A DNA stretch of 46,544 nucleotides, taken from positions 1-46,544 of the forward strand of contig DAHWFB010000014.1 in NCBI GenBank assembly GCA_027326105.1, read 5' to 3'. The notes under the pieces were generated by a model, which was given only the letters and a program-made list of their open reading frames with translations, was not told the origin of the DNA and ran no database searches. Positions 7,589-15,898 of the stretch are shown in pieces. Made by a program: the position numbers and the translations under genes. The stretch is from Acetobacteraceae bacterium. Its GTDB lineage: Bacteria > Pseudomonadota > Alphaproteobacteria > Acetobacterales > Acetobacteraceae. Position 1 is the first letter of the stretch; each line of letters opens with the position of its first letter.

Positions 7589-8365
7589 ATGCGGCGGCGT
7601 TTCGGCTTGGGCAGCCTGCTGGTTCTGCTGGCGGCGGGCGCCTTCTTCCTGCTGCCGCTGGTGCTGACCGGCATCTTCAGCCTGTGGCAGGGTGGCAGCA
7701 CCTACAATCTCGCGACCTACGGCAAGGTGGTCAACACCGGGGCGGTGTGGACGAGCCTGCTGCTCTCGCTGCGCCTGACCATCGAGACCGCCGCGCTCAG
7801 CCTGGTGCTGCTGGTGCCCGCGGTGATCGTCATCAACCTGCGCGCGCCGCGGCTGCGCGCGGTGCTGGAGGTGATCGCGGTGCTGCCCTTCGTGGTGCCG
7901 GCGATCGCGCTGGTGGCCGGATTGACGACGCTCTACACCGGGCCGTCCTGGCTGATCGGCACCGCCAACTATCTCGTCGTGCCCTATTTCATCATCACGC
8001 TGCCGTACACCTACCGCGCGCTCGACATCGGCATCGCCTCGCTCGATCTGCGCACGCTGACCGAGGCCTCGCAGAGCCTCGGCGCCAGCTGGTTCCAGAC
8101 CGTGGTCCATGTCGTGCTGCCCAACCTGAAGGCGGCGCTGATGGGCGGCGCGCTGCTGACGCTGACCATCGTGATGGGCGAATATACCTTCGCCGCCATC
8201 CTGCTGTTCCGCACCTTCGCCGTGTTCATCGCCGATACCGGGCAGGGCGCGATCACCGAGGCGGCGGCACTCTCGCTGTTCAGCTTCCTCATCACCTGGG
8301 CGGCGATGCTCGGGGTGGTGTTTTCCAACCGCCGCGGCCAGACCGCACTCGGAGGCGCTCGCTGA
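7589..8365 (+). CDS. ABC transporter permease 2
   Basis: A 258-residue membrane protein of the CysW/PotC type, starting 7 nt after the first permease stop. It has several hydrophobic segments (for example LLVLLAAGAFFLLPLVLTGIF at the N-terminus). The EAA loop reads LTEASQSLGASWFQTVVHVVLPNL. It is the second half of the inner-membrane channel. The ATPase gene starts 1 nt after its stop, so the four genes form one tight operon. Confidence 0.88.
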   Translation: MRRRFGLGSLLVLLAAGAFFLLPLVLTGIFSLWQGGSTYNLATYGKVVNTGAVWTSLLLSLRLTIETAALSLVLLVPAVIVINLRAPRLRAVLEVIAVLPFVVPAIALVAGLTTLYTGPSWLIGTANYLVVPYFIITLPYTYRALDIGIASLDLRTLTEASQSLGASWFQTVVHVVLPNLKAALMGGALLTLTIVMGEYTFAAILLFRTFAVFIADTGQGAITEAAALSLFSFLITWAAMLGVVFSNRRGQTALGGAR

Positions 8366-8366
8366 C

Positions 8367-9425
8367 ATGGCCGTCCTGGTTCTTTCCGGCATCGAGAAGG
8401 GCTTCGCCGGCCGCCGCGTGCTGAGCGGCATCGCGCTTTCCTTCGCCGATGGCGAGTTCGTCTCCCTGCTCGGCCCCTCCGGCTGCGGCAAGACCACGCT
8501 GTTGCGCATCATCGCCGGCTTCGAGCGGGCCGACCAGGGCGCGGTGCTGATCGACGGGCGCGACGTCTCCGCGCTCGCTCCGGACCGGCGCAAGATGGGC
8601 ATGGTGTTCCAGGCCTACAGCCTGTTTCCCAACATGACCGCGTTCGAGAACGTGCGCTTCGGACCGCGCATGCAAGGGCGCTCGCTCACCGAACAGAAAG
8701 AGCGCGCGGCGGAGCTGCTCGCCCTGGTCGGGCTCGAGCCCCACCGCGACAAATATCCCCACCAGTTGTCGGGCGGGCAGCAGCAGCGGGTGGCACTCGC
8801 CCGTGCGCTGGCCGTGCGGCCCGCGGTCCTGCTGCTCGACGAGCCGCTCTCCGCGCTCGACGCCAAGGTGCGGGTGCAGCTGCGCGAGGAGATCCGCCGC
8901 ATCCAGCGCGAGACCGGAACCACCACCGTCTTCGTCACCCACGACCAGGAGGAGGCGCTCTCCATCTCCGACCGGGTGGCGGTGATGCACGAGGGGACGC
9001 TGCGCCAGGTGGCCGTTCCCGCGGTGCTCTACCGCGAGCCGGCGGATGCCTTCGTCGCCCGCTTCATCGGCGCCGGTGCGGTGCTCGCCGGCCGCGCGGA
9101 GGCGCAGGGTGTGCGGGTCGGCGCTGCGCTGCTGCCGGCAAGTGCTGCCGCCGCGATCGCCCCGGGCGGGGAGGTCGAATTGTTCCTGCGCCCCGAGCAT
9201 ATCCGGCTCGCCTCCGATGCGGGCACCGCGACCGCGGCAGGCCTTCCCGCCGCGGTCGCCGATCTCACCTTCCTCGGCTCCTTCACCCGCGTTCGCCTTA
9301 CGCTCGACGGCGCGGGCGTCACTGTGGCCGCGGATCTGCCGAGCGGCGAGGCAGACCGCCTGACCCCGGGCGCACGGGTGTTCGCCTGGTGGGACGCCGC
9401 CAGCCCGCGCATCCTGCCGCGCTGA
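8367..9425 (+). CDS. ABC importer ATP-binding protein with TOBE domain
   Basis: A 352-residue ATPase with all canonical motifs: Walker [10 protein letters not shown]-loop VFQAYSLFPN, signature LSGGQQQRVA, Walker B LLLDEPLSALD, and H-loop THDQEEA. The C-terminal third (from about residue 240) is a regulatory TOBE region of the PotA/FbpC type, containing FLRPEHIRLA. A ribosome binding site (GGAGG) precedes the ATG. It powers the preceding importer and ends the operon, 6 nt from the convergent histidine phosphatase gene. Its intact motifs contrast with those of the ATPase at 45281-46441. Confidence 0.92.
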   Translation: MAVLVLSGIEKGFAGRRVLSGIALSFADGEFVSLLGPSGCGKTTLLRIIAGFERADQGAVLIDGRDVSALAPDRRKMGMVFQAYSLFPNMTAFENVRFGPRMQGRSLTEQKERAAELLALVGLEPHRDKYPHQLSGGQQQRVALARALAVRPAVLLLDEPLSALDAKVRVQLREEIRRIQRETGTTTVFVTHDQEEALSISDRVAVMHEGTLRQVAVPAVLYREPADAFVARFIGAGAVLAGRAEAQGVRVGAALLPASAAAAIAPGGEVELFLRPEHIRLASDAGTATAAGLPAAVADLTFLGSFTRVRLTLDGAGVTVAADLPSGEADRLTPGARVFAWWDAASPRILPR

Positions 9426-9431
9426 GCGGCC

Positions 9432-10043
9432 TCAACAGGCGGGGAGCGCCGCCGGAGTTTCCGCCGCCACCCGCCAGCTTCCGCCGACCCGCTCGAGCGG
9501 ATAGGGGCGGCAGTGGGCGACCGCGATTTCGCGCATCCGCGACAACGGACGCTCGCTGGCGCGCAGCAGGGCGAGGCGGATGAGAGCGGCGTGGGTCACC
9601 ACCAGGACCGGCTCGGCCGGGGCGTCGACGGCGAGCGCATCGAGCACCGAGCCGAGCCGCTGCTCGGCCTCGGCGATGGTCTCTCCCCCGGGGAAGCACA
9701 CCGCTTCCGGCATACGCTTGTAGAGGCGCAGCAACTCCGGCCAATGTTCCTTGACTTCGGCCTGGGTCAAGCCCTCCCACCCACCGAAGGCGAGTTCGGC
9801 GAGGCGCTCGTCGGTCTCGATCGCGAGCCGGCGTCGCCCACCGATCAGCCGCGCGGTCTGCACCGCCCGTCGCAGCGGGCTGGAGAGGATGCGCCCCAGC
9901 GGGGTCGGTTCCAGGGTCCGGGCCAACTCGACCGCCGCGGCGGTGCCGGCGGCGGAGAGCGGCGGGTCGCTGCGGCCCTGATAGCGCCCGGCCTCGTTCC
10001 ACAGGGTCTGGCCATGGCGGACGAGGAGGAGGCGCGGGCCCAT
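9432..10043 (-). CDS. Histidine phosphatase family protein (phosphoglycerate mutase-like)
   Basis: A 203-residue protein starting at ATG 10043, one base after the stop of the exporter gene. LLLVRHGQTLWNEAGRYQG contains the RHG motif whose His10 would be phosphorylated. SSPLRRAVQTA and AFGGWEGLT are family motifs, and VVTHAALIRL carries the second catalytic histidine. Family members remove phosphates from small molecules, such as alpha-ribazole 5'-phosphate or sugar phosphates. Nothing here concerns cobalamin, so a sugar- or lipid-phosphate substrate belonging to the glycan operon is more likely. The specific reaction is unknown. Confidence 0.85.
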   Translation of the reverse strand: MGPRLLLVRHGQTLWNEAGRYQGRSDPPLSAAGTAAAVELARTLEPTPLGRILSSPLRRAVQTARLIGGRRRLAIETDERLAELAFGGWEGLTQAEVKEHWPELLRLYKRMPEAVCFPGGETIAEAEQRLGSVLDALAVDAPAEPVLVVTHAALIRLALLRASERPLSRMREIAVAHCRPYPLERVGGSWRVAAETPAALPAC

Positions 10044-10044
10044 C

Positions 10045-11877
10045 TCATGCCGCCGGCACGGGTCCGCCGAGCCTGCCTTCCGTAGCGAAGCCGGCGGAGC
10101 GGTTCTGCGACCGCCACAGGCTGGCGTAGAGTCCACCTTCGGCGAGCAGGCTGCGATGGGTCCCGGCCTGCACGATCCGCCCGCGCTCGAGCACGAGGAT
10201 GGTGTCCGCCCGCTCGATGGTGGCGAGGCGGTGGGCGATGACGAGGGCGGCGCGGGCCGCCGTCACCCGGCGCAACGCCGCCATCATCTGGACTTCGCTG
10301 AAGGCGTCGAGGCTCGCGGAGGGCTCGTCGAGGATGACGACGGGGGCATCGGCGAGCACGGCGCGGGCCATGGCGATGGCCTGGCGCTGGCCGCCGGAGA
10401 TGGAGGCGCCGCGTTCGGCGAGTTCGTGGTCGAAGCCGTGCGGCAGGGCGGCGATGATCTCCTCCACCCCGGCGCGGCGGGCGGCGCGAATGGCGGCGGC
10501 ACGGTCGGCGCCGATGCGGCCGTAGGCGATGTTCTCCCACACCGGGGCGGCGAGCAGCATCGATTCCTGCGCCATCACCGCGACCCGGCGGCGGACGTAG
10601 GCGAGCGGCAGGTCGCGCAGATCCCGCCCGTCGAGCAGGATGGCCCCGCCCACCGGATCGGCGAAGCGGGCGGCGAGTGCGGCGATGGTGCTCTTGCCCG
10701 CCCCGGTCGGGCCGACGAGGGCGACCAGGCGGCCGGGCTCGATGGTGAAGGAAATATCCTCGAGCACGCTGCTCCCGGCGAGGTGGCCGAAGTACACGCC
10801 GCGGAACTCGATCCGACCGGTGCTGGTCTCGGGCGGCAGCACGCCCGGCTTGTCGGCGATCGCCGGCTGGGTGGCAAAGATCTCCCGGATGCGCTCCAGC
10901 GCGACCATCGTTCGGCCATAGACCGGGCCCGCCTTGGCGAGTTGGCGCGCCGGGGTGACGAGGCCGCGCAGATAGGCGAGGAAGACCAGCAGATCGCCCG
11001 CGGTGAGATCGCCGCGCAGCACCCGCATCGCGCCATACCAGGTGATCGCCCCCGAGCCGAGGGCGATGACGAGATTGACCAGCGGGGTGAATTGCGCCTG
11101 GGCGCGGTTGGCGAGCAGGCTGGCGGCCAGGCTGGTCTGCGCCTGGGCGGCGAAGCGCGCCTCCTCGTGGGACTCCCGCCCGCAGGACTGCACCAGCGGC
11201 ACCGCGCCCAGCGTCTCCTGCGCCATGCCCCAGAGGGCGCCGTCGGAGGCGCGCACGGCGCGCAGCGCCCGCCGCAGCTTCCCGGTCCAGCGTTCGCTGA
11301 TCAGCGCCAGCACCGGGGTGATGGCCAGCGCCACCAGCGCATAGCGCCAGTCCAGCGCCACCATCACCGCCAGCATGCCGGCGATGGTGAGGAAGTGGGG
11401 GATGATCCCGGTGCCGACCGCGGCGAGGAAATCCTGCAGCCGGTTCACATCCCCGCTGAGGCGCGACATCAGTTCGCCGGCGCGCCGGCCGCGATGGAAC
11501 GAAGGCGGCAGGCGCAGAAGATGGCCGAACAGCTCGCGGCGCAGCGCGAAGACCACGCGCTGGCCGGCGTCGAGGAAGGCGCGGTTGCCGAAATAGGCCA
11601 GCGCCGCATCGGCGACCCCGAGCGCCAGCATGGTGAGCGCGAGCGCGGTGAGCAGGGCCAGCGGATCGCGCCCGGGGTCGGGCAGCCAGAGCGCCAGCGC
11701 AGACGGCAGCGGCTTGTCGAGCAGCACGCTGTCGATGATGAATTTCAGCGGCCAGGGCAGCAGGATCAGCACCATGGCGCGGGCCGCCATGGCGAACCCG
11801 CCGGGGACCAGAAGGCGGGCCTGGGCGCGCAGCAGCCGGCGCAGACGCCAGGGAGGAGCGGAGGATGTCGGGTTCAT
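10045..11877 (-). CDS. ABC exporter, fused membrane and ATPase domains (MsbA/lipid-glycan type)
   Basis: A 610-residue half-transporter. The N-terminal ~320 residues hold the six-helix type IV exporter membrane domain (VLILLPWPLKFIIDSVLLDKPLP near the start). The C-terminal ATPase has GPTGAGKS, SGGQRQAIAMARA, VVILDEPSASLD and the AHRLATI H-loop, all canonical. It would act as a homodimer. The start at 11877 overlaps the stop of the upstream glycosyltransferase (ATGA). Members of this family flip lipid A, glycolipids or oligosaccharides, and its place in a glycosyltransferase operon suggests it moves the lipid-linked product of those enzymes. The substrate is inferred, not shown. Confidence 0.9.
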   Translation of the reverse strand: MNPTSSAPPWRLRRLLRAQARLLVPGGFAMAARAMVLILLPWPLKFIIDSVLLDKPLPSALALWLPDPGRDPLALLTALALTMLALGVADAALAYFGNRAFLDAGQRVVFALRRELFGHLLRLPPSFHRGRRAGELMSRLSGDVNRLQDFLAAVGTGIIPHFLTIAGMLAVMVALDWRYALVALAITPVLALISERWTGKLRRALRAVRASDGALWGMAQETLGAVPLVQSCGRESHEEARFAAQAQTSLAASLLANRAQAQFTPLVNLVIALGSGAITWYGAMRVLRGDLTAGDLLVFLAYLRGLVTPARQLAKAGPVYGRTMVALERIREIFATQPAIADKPGVLPPETSTGRIEFRGVYFGHLAGSSVLEDISFTIEPGRLVALVGPTGAGKSTIAALAARFADPVGGAILLDGRDLRDLPLAYVRRRVAVMAQESMLLAAPVWENIAYGRIGADRAAAIRAARRAGVEEIIAALPHGFDHELAERGASISGGQRQAIAMARAVLADAPVVILDEPSASLDAFSEVQMMAALRRVTAARAALVIAHRLATIERADTILVLERGRIVQAGTHRSLLAEGGLYASLWRSQNRSAGFATEGRLGGPVPAA

Positions 11878-13112
11878 GCCGCCTCCGTCATCGTCCCTGG
11901 CGCCAGCCGCGCCAGCACCGCGCGCGCTACCTGTTGCCAATCCCAGCACGCCTGGGCGCGGGCGGCACCCGCCGCACCCATCCGCCGCCGGCGGGAAGGG
12001 TCTTCGAGCAGGCGGCGGATGGCGCCGGTGCAGGCGGCGAGATCGCCGGGCTCGTAGAGGAGGCCGGTCTCGCCATCCTCGATCAGCTCGGGGATCTGGC
12101 CCATGCGCGGCGCCACCACCGGGCGCCCGGCGGCGAGCGATTCCACCACCTTGAGCGGCGAGAAATAGAAGTCCTCCTGGGGCAGATAGGGAGCGACCGT
12201 CAGATCCATCGCGGCGAGATGGGCGGGCACCTCGGCATGCGGCACCGGGCCGGGGAAGATCGCCCGCCCGGCGAGGCCGAGGGCGGCGGCGCGCGCCTCC
12301 ACGGCCTCCAGCCGCGGGCCGTGGCCGAGACAAAGCAGACGGGCCTGCGCATGCTCGGCGGCGATGACGGCGAAGGCGTCGAGCAGGAAATCGACCCCGT
12401 GCCAGACCTTGAAACTGCCGAAGAAGCCGATCACCGGGCCGGCACCGAGGCCGTGGAAGGCGCGCACCTCGGCGCCGGCATCCTCGGGGGCGAAAAGAGC
12501 GCAATCGACGCCGTTGGGCGCGACCATGATCCGTTCGGCGGCGACGCCCCTGCCGCGCACATAGGCCGCGACCGGCGCGGAGACCGCGACCACCCCCTGG
12601 GCCGCTTGCATCGAGCGGGCCTCGACCTCCTCGGCGAGCGCGCGCAGCCGCAGGGTGCGGAACGCCGCCTGCTCCTCGACCAGCGGCGCGTTGACCTCGA
12701 GCAGTCGCGGGATGGCGAGCGTCCGCGCGATCTCGGCCCCGGCGGCGTGGAACAGGGCGTGGCGCTCGATGATCAAATCCGGCCGCCAGGCACCGAAGGC
12801 CGCGCGCATCTGGGCGGGCAATACCTCGTCATGGGCGATCCGGCGCAATTCGCTGGCCAGCGCCTCGTCCTCGAGCACGGCCGGCGCCAAGCCCCGGCCC
12901 ATGCAGGCAGCGATGGCCGCCTCCCGCGAGGGACGCTCGAGCGCGGTGAGCGGCGCCGGCGCGGGATTGCCTTCGCCGGGGCGGGTGCAGAAGATTCGCA
13001 CCTCGTGGCCGAGCCGGCCGAGCGCGGTGACGAAGGCGCGGACATGGACCGACGCGCCCTTGCCGCCGAGGACCGGGATGCCGCTGTCGAGACAGAGATA
13101 GGCGATGCGCAC
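11874..13112 (-). CDS. Glycosyltransferase family 4-like (GT-B)
   Basis: A 412-residue protein with a GTG start at 13112, preceded by GGAGGA. The N-terminal Rossmann half begins IAYLCLDSGIPVLGGKGASVHV, with the glycine-rich donor loop and acceptor-type half. VIGFFGSFKVWHGVDFLLDAF opens the C-terminal nucleotide-sugar domain. FSPLKVVESLAAGRPVVAP corresponds to the family's acidic-rich ribose-binding motif, with only its second Glu in place. It is cytoplasmic or membrane-associated. It lies 15 nt after the neighbouring glycosyltransferase and overlaps the exporter gene by 4 bp. It probably adds one sugar of a glycan; sugar and linkage are unknown. Confidence 0.85.
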   Translation of the reverse strand: MRIAYLCLDSGIPVLGGKGASVHVRAFVTALGRLGHEVRIFCTRPGEGNPAPAPLTALERPSREAAIAACMGRGLAPAVLEDEALASELRRIAHDEVLPAQMRAAFGAWRPDLIIERHALFHAAGAEIARTLAIPRLLEVNAPLVEEQAAFRTLRLRALAEEVEARSMQAAQGVVAVSAPVAAYVRGRGVAAERIMVAPNGVDCALFAPEDAGAEVRAFHGLGAGPVIGFFGSFKVWHGVDFLLDAFAVIAAEHAQARLLCLGHGPRLEAVEARAAALGLAGRAIFPGPVPHAEVPAHLAAMDLTVAPYLPQEDFYFSPLKVVESLAAGRPVVAPRMGQIPELIEDGETGLLYEPGDLAACTGAIRRLLEDPSRRRRMGAAGAARAQACWDWQQVARAVLARLAPGTMTEAA

Positions 13113-13127
13113 CGCATCCTCCTCCGT

Positions 13128-14453
13128 TCAGGCCGCGAGTTCTTGCGGCGGGACCTCTTGCGGCGCCGCCAGCGGCGGCATCACGGCCTCGCACGCCCGC
13201 CCGTTCATCAGCCCCTGCAGGCTGCGCGCGGTCACCCAGCAATTGAAGCAGCCGTCGAGCACCCGCCGCGCCTGCCCGGCGATGTGGCGGCAGAGCGCAG
13301 GATCCCCGAGCAGATGGGCGATGGCGTCGGCGAGGCTCTGGGGATCGTTGGGGGCGACGAGGAGTCCCGTCTCCCCTTCCTTGACCAGTTCGGGAATGCC
13401 CGAGACGGTGGTGGAGACCACCGGGACGCCGATCGCCATCGCCTCGGCGATGACGTTGGGGATCCCATCGCGGTCGCCGTCCTCGGTCACCCGCGAGGGC
13501 AGCGCGAAGACCTGGGCCTCGCGGTAGAGGTGGATCAACCGCGCGTGGGTCATCGCCCCCTGCAACGTCACCCAGCCGGCGAGGCCGCGGTCGCGGATGT
13601 CCGCCTCGAGCGCGGCGCGCAGCGGGCCTTCGCCGACGATGATGCAGCGGAAACCGACGCCACGCTCGCGCAGCAGGGCGCAGGCCGCGATCAGATCCCC
13701 GAGCCCCTTCTTGGGAACCAGCCGCCCGACCGAGAGAATGACCGGGCGCAGCCCGTCCAGCCGGGCGGTCTCGGCGGCGTCGCGGAAGTCGAACTGGGAG
13801 AGGTCGATGCCGTGATAGACGAGCTGGATCTTGTGGCGCTCGCCCTCCGCGACCATCGCCCGCAGGTAGCGCGCGTTGTAGTCGGTACAGGTGGTGACGA
13901 AGCGGGCGGCGGCGATCCGCTTCTGCATCACGCGCCGCGGAGTGAGGTAGAGGTCCTTCGCGTGGGTGGTGAAGCTGAAGGGAACTCCGAGCATGCGGCT
14001 GGCGAAGAGCCCGACCGCGGCGGGGGCGTTGGCGAAGTGGGCGTGGATGCGGGAGACCCCCTTTTGCCGGCAGACCGCGGCGACGAAGCCGGCGCGGAGG
14101 AATTGCTTCATGGTCGCCAGCGGATGCGGCGAGAGCGCGGCCCAGACCAGCGCCCGGCCGAGCGCGCCGGAATAGCGCAGCGGCGCCGCCCGCAGTGCGG
14201 CCGCGTGCCCGGAGGCGAGGGCGGCGAGCTTCTTTCCCCAGGCAGGCGGCAGGAAACTGACCTCGGCCTGGACCTCGCTGACCATCGGGTGCCAGGGCGG
14301 CGGCTCCGGCGGGAGCAGGGAGAAGAGTTCGAGCTCCTCACCGAGCCGCTCCATGGCGCGGATTTCGTTGAGGATGAAGGTCTCGCTCAGGCGCGGATAG
14401 CGCTTGAGGATATAGCCGACCCGCCCGCCCGCGGGGTTTGGCGCCGCGCTCAC
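13128..14453 (-). CDS. Glycosyltransferase family 4, WcaL/colanic acid-type
   Basis: A 441-residue GT-B enzyme. VGYILKRYPRLSETFILNEI near the N-terminus is the hallmark of WcaL/AmsK-like colanic acid glycosyltransferases. SVGRLVPKKGLGDLI opens the donor domain. PSRVTEDGDRDGIPNVIAEAM carries the E-x7-E-like acidic motif used for nucleotide-sugar binding. The start overlaps the stop of the upstream glycosyltransferase by 4 bp. The C-terminus has a short Pro/Ala-rich extension. Function is assembly of a surface or exported glycan; donor and acceptor are not readable. Confidence 0.87.
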   Translation of the reverse strand: MSAAPNPAGGRVGYILKRYPRLSETFILNEIRAMERLGEELELFSLLPPEPPPWHPMVSEVQAEVSFLPPAWGKKLAALASGHAAALRAAPLRYSGALGRALVWAALSPHPLATMKQFLRAGFVAAVCRQKGVSRIHAHFANAPAAVGLFASRMLGVPFSFTTHAKDLYLTPRRVMQKRIAAARFVTTCTDYNARYLRAMVAEGERHKIQLVYHGIDLSQFDFRDAAETARLDGLRPVILSVGRLVPKKGLGDLIAACALLRERGVGFRCIIVGEGPLRAALEADIRDRGLAGWVTLQGAMTHARLIHLYREAQVFALPSRVTEDGDRDGIPNVIAEAMAIGVPVVSTTVSGIPELVKEGETGLLVAPNDPQSLADAIAHLLGDPALCRHIAGQARRVLDGCFNCWVTARSLQGLMNGRACEAVMPPLAAPQEVPPQELAA

Positions 14454-15742
14454 GCGCAGTACTCCGCGGCGGGCGCGTGCGCCGTCATCATCCCGATCAG
14501 CTCCCGCACCCGGCGCGCGCCGCCGAGGTCGAGCGCCTCCCAGCGGGGAGCGATGTCACGCTGGCCGGACAGCGCCTGGGGCAGGACGCCGGCCAGTCGC
14601 CCGGCGAGGCCGGCGCCGGGGGCGGCGGTCCAGACCAGGCCGAGGCCGGCGAGGATCTCGGCCCGGATCCGCTGTTCCGCGCGCGGCGCCGCGCGGGGGA
14701 CGATGATCGCCGGCTTGCGGGCGGCGAGGATCTCGACGCTGCTGTTGTAGCCGCCCATGGACACCACGAGATCGGCCTGCGCCATCAGGGCGGGGACGTC
14801 GTCGCTGCGCGTGATCAGCCGCACGTCCCCGCGGCCGGCGGCTTGTGTCGCCAGCGATGCGTAGTCTTCCGACCCCATCAGCGGACCGGTGAGAACCACC
14901 GACGACGTGGCGCCGGGAGGCAGGAGCACGAGGGCGTCGAGAAAGGCCTCCATCAGGAAATGCCCGTCACCGCCGCCGCCCGCGGTGACCAGAACCCGCC
15001 GGCCTTGCGCCGCGGCGGGCCAGGCCGGGACACCCGCCGGCGCCGGCGCCGCCGCGCGCGCCACGTAGCCGGCGTAGCGCAGGCGCGACCCGAGCAGCCC
15101 CTCGAGTCCGTAGGCGTGGCCGACATCGTAGAGGCCACGGCAGCCATAGACGATGACCTCGTCGTAGGCGCGGGCGATCAGTTCGTAGGTCTCCTCCACG
15201 CGCCAGAGTTCGCGCACCGTCTCCGGGCTGTCGAGGATATCGCGCAGGCCGAGAATGACCCGCGTCGCCGGCAGTTCGTTGCGGATCAGCGAGAGGGTGG
15301 ACAGCAGTTCGCCCTTCATGCCCGAGGGCGCATGATCGACGAGCAGCACGTCGGGCTCCTCGCGCAGCACGGTCTTGAGGATGAGCGCCTCGCGGTAGCC
15401 CTTGCAGAGCGCGAACGGATCGGTTCCGGAGCGCGGCCCGTAGCGTTCCGCCCCGAGCTTGACCACCGGCGGCAGCGGCTGGACCGAGAGGCCGGCCGGC
15501 AGCGGCCAGGAACGGATCACCGGCGAGCCGGTGAGCAGCCACACCGCGAACCCTCCGGCGAGCAGTTCCTCGGCGATGGCGAGGTTGCGGCGCAGATGGC
15601 CGAGCCCGAACGTATCGTGGGAATAGAGGAAGACCTTGGGCGCGCGGCCGGGGGGGCGGGACGGCTCGTGGGTTCCGGTTCCTGGAACGCGAAACCCGCG
15701 CAGCGTGCCTCCGCGTTCGCCTGTGATCATGCCACCGTCCAT
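14450..15742 (-). CDS. Predicted glycosyltransferase, COG4671-like (GT28-type C-terminus)
   Basis: A 430-residue protein. ATG 15742 is preferred because GGAGGG lies upstream; ATG 15730 is the alternative. VFLYSHDTFGLGHLRRNLAIAEELL is the family N-terminus. LVTAGGGGDGHFLMEAFL and VVSMGGYNSSVEILAARKPAIIVPR resemble the C-terminal nucleotide-sugar half of MurG-type GT28 enzymes. It is the first gene of the five-gene glycan operon and would be the initiating or an early sugar transfer. The reaction of this conserved group is not established as far as I know. Confidence 0.8.
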   Translation of the reverse strand: MDGGMITGERGGTLRGFRVPGTGTHEPSRPPGRAPKVFLYSHDTFGLGHLRRNLAIAEELLAGGFAVWLLTGSPVIRSWPLPAGLSVQPLPPVVKLGAERYGPRSGTDPFALCKGYREALILKTVLREEPDVLLVDHAPSGMKGELLSTLSLIRNELPATRVILGLRDILDSPETVRELWRVEETYELIARAYDEVIVYGCRGLYDVGHAYGLEGLLGSRLRYAGYVARAAAPAPAGVPAWPAAAQGRRVLVTAGGGGDGHFLMEAFLDALVLLPPGATSSVVLTGPLMGSEDYASLATQAAGRGDVRLITRSDDVPALMAQADLVVSMGGYNSSVEILAARKPAIIVPRAAPRAEQRIRAEILAGLGLVWTAAPGAGLAGRLAGVLPQALSGQRDIAPRWEALDLGGARRVRELIGMMTAHAPAAEYCA

Positions 15743-15898
15743 CGCGCCACCCTCCGGCCCTTGCTGGGGCCGGCCACAAGCGGGCGGCCCCGTGGGCCAG
15801 AACTAGCGCCGCGCCGCTGACGGCACGCTGACGGCGATCGGCGCATTGCCTGCACGAGCGCCGGTTGCGGCGGGCACGCAGCGAGGCGGGAGCGTGCC
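15743..15898. other. Intergenic region upstream of the glycan operon
   Basis: A 156-bp gap without a gene between the glycan operon start and the end of the sensor kinase gene, both on the minus strand. It holds the 11-bp-period direct repeat described separately and no convincing -35/-10 pair. The minus-strand word CTAGTTC just downstream of the repeat is a weak -10 candidate. Confidence 0.5.
15815..15835 (-). promoter_or_regulatory. 11-bp-period direct repeat, candidate OmpR-type operator
   Basis: CGCTGACGGC occurs at 15815-15824 and again at 15826-15835, identical over 10 bp with an 11-bp period. On the minus strand it reads as two GCCGTCAGCG half-sites, ending 73 bp upstream of the first glycosyltransferase start. 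OmpR/PhoB-family regulators bind tandem half-sites at 11-bp spacing, and one is encoded 1.5 kb away. The link between this regulator and this site is inferred. Confidence 0.5.

Noticed and set aside
10156-14750. Very long plus-strand open frames opposite the glycan operon (633 and 961 codons)
   Set aside because: They are rich in Arg/Gly/Asp/His with no domain signal and mirror the high-GC third positions of real minus-strand genes.
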